From assembly GCF_025370935.1 (NCBI RefSeq), contig NC_133493.1, positions 4,218,897-4,282,896 on the forward strand: a stretch of DNA of 64,000 nucleotides, written 5' to 3'. The position numbers were made by a program, and so were the translations under genes. This document shows, one piece after another, positions 61,332-64,000 of the stretch (positions are counted from its first letter, which is position 1; the number at the start of each line of letters is the position of its first letter). This DNA comes from Choristoneura fumiferana. Its lineage: Eukaryota > Arthropoda > Insecta > Lepidoptera > Tortricidae. The notes under the pieces were generated by a model that saw nothing but the letters and a program-made list of their open reading frames with translations, was not told where the DNA came from and did not search any database.

Positions 61332-63000
61332 ATTATACTAGATAAGTAAGGTTAATTACTAATATCAGAACATGTAAGTTCTCATAGATAATATAAGAGC
61401 AGCGACTTTGCGATAGTTAAGTACGTGTACAAGACTTATATTATAATGGATACCTAGGTCATATTATAATGCTCATGGTTGAAAGATCCAACTTGAAAAT
61501 TTGAAGTGGCCTTTCAGATTAAGTAGACCATTTCCTCGTTTAATAAACCTGTTAATGTCTATTAGGCCACAAGAAATACCCAGTGGCTTGGTCATCCATC
61601 AGATAAAGTCCATAACACATGTGGTTTGCACCTCACGGCCTTGCAAGTCTTGGAAATATTTATAGCCCGAGCAAACCAGTTTTGCAACTTGTATGCCGAT
61701 AATTTATTTTTTAAGGTCGTCATCTTTTATTAGCCGAACCTTAGGTAGGTATGTAGTCAAGTTTAAAAATATGTACTTATTCAAAGTTTCAAAAATATGT
61801 ACCACAGACTCTTATTCCGCGCAATAAGGCCGTAGTAACATATTTTTGAGTGGTTCGAATAGATACTTATTTTTGCACTTGTCTGTACCTATAATAATAA
61901 TAATAATAAATAATAATAAATTCATTTATTTCGGGCAACTTGGCCCATACAATAAATACCTTACAGACTAACATACATATTTATAATCAATAATATTTAA
62001 AACTAATTTGGTGACAAAATGGCGTGACCCCGCTGAGTCCCTATACCTAAGCATTTTTGACGTCACTAGAAAGATTATTGAATCATGGGTTATTTTGCGG
62101 AGGTCCATATCAATGAATTTTTGATCACCCGCTACATTATACGATCAGGGGTGTTGCGGATGTTCGCAGCCGCATCTTCAACGGCGGAGCATCCGCATTA
62201 AATTGACAAGATTTCATATATCTAAGATTATAATTTGATTCGTTTTCTGTATTCTGATTGGAAAGAGAAAGACGCTGATATTTTTAAAATTTCGCTATGA
62301 TTATAAACTTACTCTAAAAGGGCATAACTCCAAAACTACCACAATAGATCCATTACTTTTGTCTAGTCTCTATTAAAAAAAAAGATCACATAAATCTGAG
62401 GTAGACGTTCTCAAAATTATGAAGGCTCCTTTTTCTGGTGAAAAAGGCAAAGGGAACATATCTATTCTGTGGTAGTGTTTGCCAACACAGATATAAATTT
62501 TATCAATTTTAAATATTTTTTTAAATATGGAGAAATAAATTATAATAAATATTTTCCCATGTACAGGACGCAAAACTCTTTTGATTCCCGTAGTAATTTA
62601 CAGGTGTTAAAAAATAAGAAAGCAAGAAAGAAACTACATTTATTTAACGCCATAAAAACAAACATAGAACAGGTGAAGACATCATCATCCCAGCCTATTT
62701 ACGTCCCACTGCTGGGCACAGGCCTCCTCTCAGAACAAGAGGGCGGGGAGAGGTGAAGACATATATGACGCTAAATAGGTCCCCACTCAGCATAATGCCA
62801 CGGCAAGCCGTGGCGCTGATTTTCAGTGAGGACCTTATCTAAAATTAACTTAAAATAAAAATTAAAAAAATAAAATAAAAAATATTAAATTAATAATGAA
62901 ATCTTGTCAATTTATCATCCGCATCAACATAAAATCAATGCGGAGCTAATGCGGATGCTGATGTCAGACAAGCCGGTACAGGAACGACTATTAATTTATA
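61332..63000. other. Gene-free AT-rich region
   Basis: No gene seen. It contains a small inverted phrase element (61770-61885), an ATT-rich run and LINE-like tail (61885-61985), a reverse SINE S1 3' fragment (62683-62747) and AT-rich unique sequence. Confidence 0.5.
62683..62747 (-). repeat. SINE S1 3' fragment, reverse
   Basis: CATCATCCCAGCCTATTTAC, CCCACTGCTGGGCACAGGCC, CTCAGAACAAGAGGG: reverse complement of the S1 3' end, with the tail facing left. Confidence 0.85.
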
Positions 63001-63033
63001 TTTCCATTCTTCCCGTTTAATTCTCAACAATAA

Positions 63034-63174
63034 GGGGCTGTTTCACCATCCATTGATAAGTGTTAACTGGCGGTTAGGTGTGATGCCGTCTCTATTTGTT
63101 TTGTTCAAATAGACGGAGACGGCATCACATTTAACCGTCGGTTAACGCTAATCAATGGATGGTGAAACAGGCCC
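63034..63174. mobile_element. PIF/Harbinger-like MITE (141 bp) with TAA TSD
   Basis: GGGGCTGTTTCACCATCCATTG at the left mirrors CAATGGATGGTGAAACAGGCCC at the right; the interior is also palindromic (TGTGATGCCGTCTC and GAGACGGCATCACA). It is flanked by TAA (63031-63033 and 63175-63177). It interrupts a repeat whose uninterrupted copy is at 880-1010. A decayed relative is at 54125-54240. Confidence 0.88.
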
Positions 63175-63177
63175 TAA

Positions 63178-64000
63178 ATCCAACAACTAGATACGAGTGC
63201 CATTACCACAGTAGTTTTTTGTGCACAAGTATGAACACCGTTCACATTGTATTAAAGAGGATTAGCTAACTGGATCATTGGACCTTACACGGTATGTAAT
63301 AAAGTCAATTTTCCTATGGTGTCCCATACTTTTGGATACTTTGGCTGCTACGGTACTAATGTCGGCTTGAATGTTATAAAGTATTTGGCGACGGGCGTGC
63401 TCCGGTATATTTGTACACGATGGATGTCTCGAACAATTTGACCGCTTTGACTGAGTCACTGGTAATGACTATTTTGTATGTTTCCAAGTATTTGGTGATC
63501 TTGACTGCTACGTACTATATGACGCCGACTGTACATACATGAGATTGACTTAGTGTACCTTTTTCTGTTTTGTATTGAAATGTAATACTGCTCCGAAATA
63601 TTTGACCTTTAAGTAGATACACCTAGCAAACTGTACACTGACTGACAGACTGTGAGACTTACAAACTCTCACATTTATAATATTAATGGGTTACCTACCA
63701 AATATAATTTCAGAAATAGATACCGAAAATTTCAGTCCAGCGAGTCCGGTTTTGACTTTGACAACTCTAGGCCAAGCCACTTGGATACAATGAAAATAGG
63801 AAGAGATAAAACATAGGTAATTAAATTAATTAAATAAAGTAGGTGGCTATAGTGCGAGGTAATCGTATTTCAACGTATGTATTTGGATAGAATTTTTCCT
63901 GTAGGTAGCTATCCACTCTAAATAGTACCTACCTACAGTGGTGTTCCCCCGTCTACAAAAGTTGTTACATACCTACCTACATATCACATATATGTAAATA
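63178..64000. other. Gene-free right end of window
   Basis: 63178-63235 resumes the repeat shared with 880-1010. 63240-63535 has loosely repeated phrases (TATTTGGTGATCTTGACTGC, TACTTTGGCTGCTACGGTAC) and ends with GACGCCGACTGTAC, like the small elements at 32.5 and 54.8 kb. 63530-63590 matches 1045-1085. Nothing coding. Confidence 0.5.

Overview
The window looks like insect nuclear DNA, most likely from a moth or butterfly. It is AT-rich, its genes are split by GT-AG introns with AATAAA signals, its gene families are insect-type (divergent sugar porters, secreted serpins), and it is dense in tRNA-derived SINEs, RTE-like LINE tails and small inverted-repeat DNA transposons of the kind usual in Lepidoptera. 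The species is not identifiable by eye. No bacterial features, rRNA, CRISPR array or virus was seen.

Layout. (1) 1-20.3 kb holds a tandem cluster of MFS sugar-transporter-like genes on the + strand: copy 1 (207-3315, two exons), copy 2 (12158-15168, two exons) and copy 3 (19064-20254, a pseudogene with an in-frame stop and frameshifts). Introns and upstream blocks are also recognisably duplicated. A GC-rich ~174-bp block is nearly identical in all three, pseudogene included, which suggests gene conversion. (2) 21.9-40.3 kb holds a DEAH-box RNA helicase on the + strand. At least 16 exons encode about 743 residues covering the helicase core through the C-terminal domains; the family features fit DHX30. 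The N-terminal exons (start codon, dsRNA-binding region) were not found. (3) 43.8-51.9 kb holds two intronless secreted serpins in divergent orientation: a minus-strand serpin with a short, atypical reactive loop and a plus-strand serpin with a canonical inhibitory hinge and predicted P1 Arg. (4) 52-64 kb is gene-poor and repeat-rich.

The genes do not form a pathway; each block is a local paralogue cluster or a single housekeeping-type gene. Most of the remaining sequence is transposon-derived, and several elements can be delimited by eye with target-site duplications: a 721-bp hAT relic (8-bp TSD), a 527-bp hAT-like element and its 181-bp derivative (8-bp TSDs), a 141-bp MITE with TAA TSD and a related unoccupied site in the same window, and a 183-bp MITE with a 10-bp TSD nested in a larger element.

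The least explained structures are three elements of 0.7-1.1 kb (about 10.6-11.7, 49.0-49.9 and 57.2-57.95 kb). Their ends are packed with short degenerate 'phrases', each element with its own phrase, largely in opposite orientation at the two ends, and each carries a CTAACC/TTAGG-like motif inside. Other unusual items are a long palindrome at 26.5 kb, an internally tandemly amplified palindromic element at 23.3 kb, a large family of near-perfect palindromes, and a SINE whose 5' half is inverted in place.
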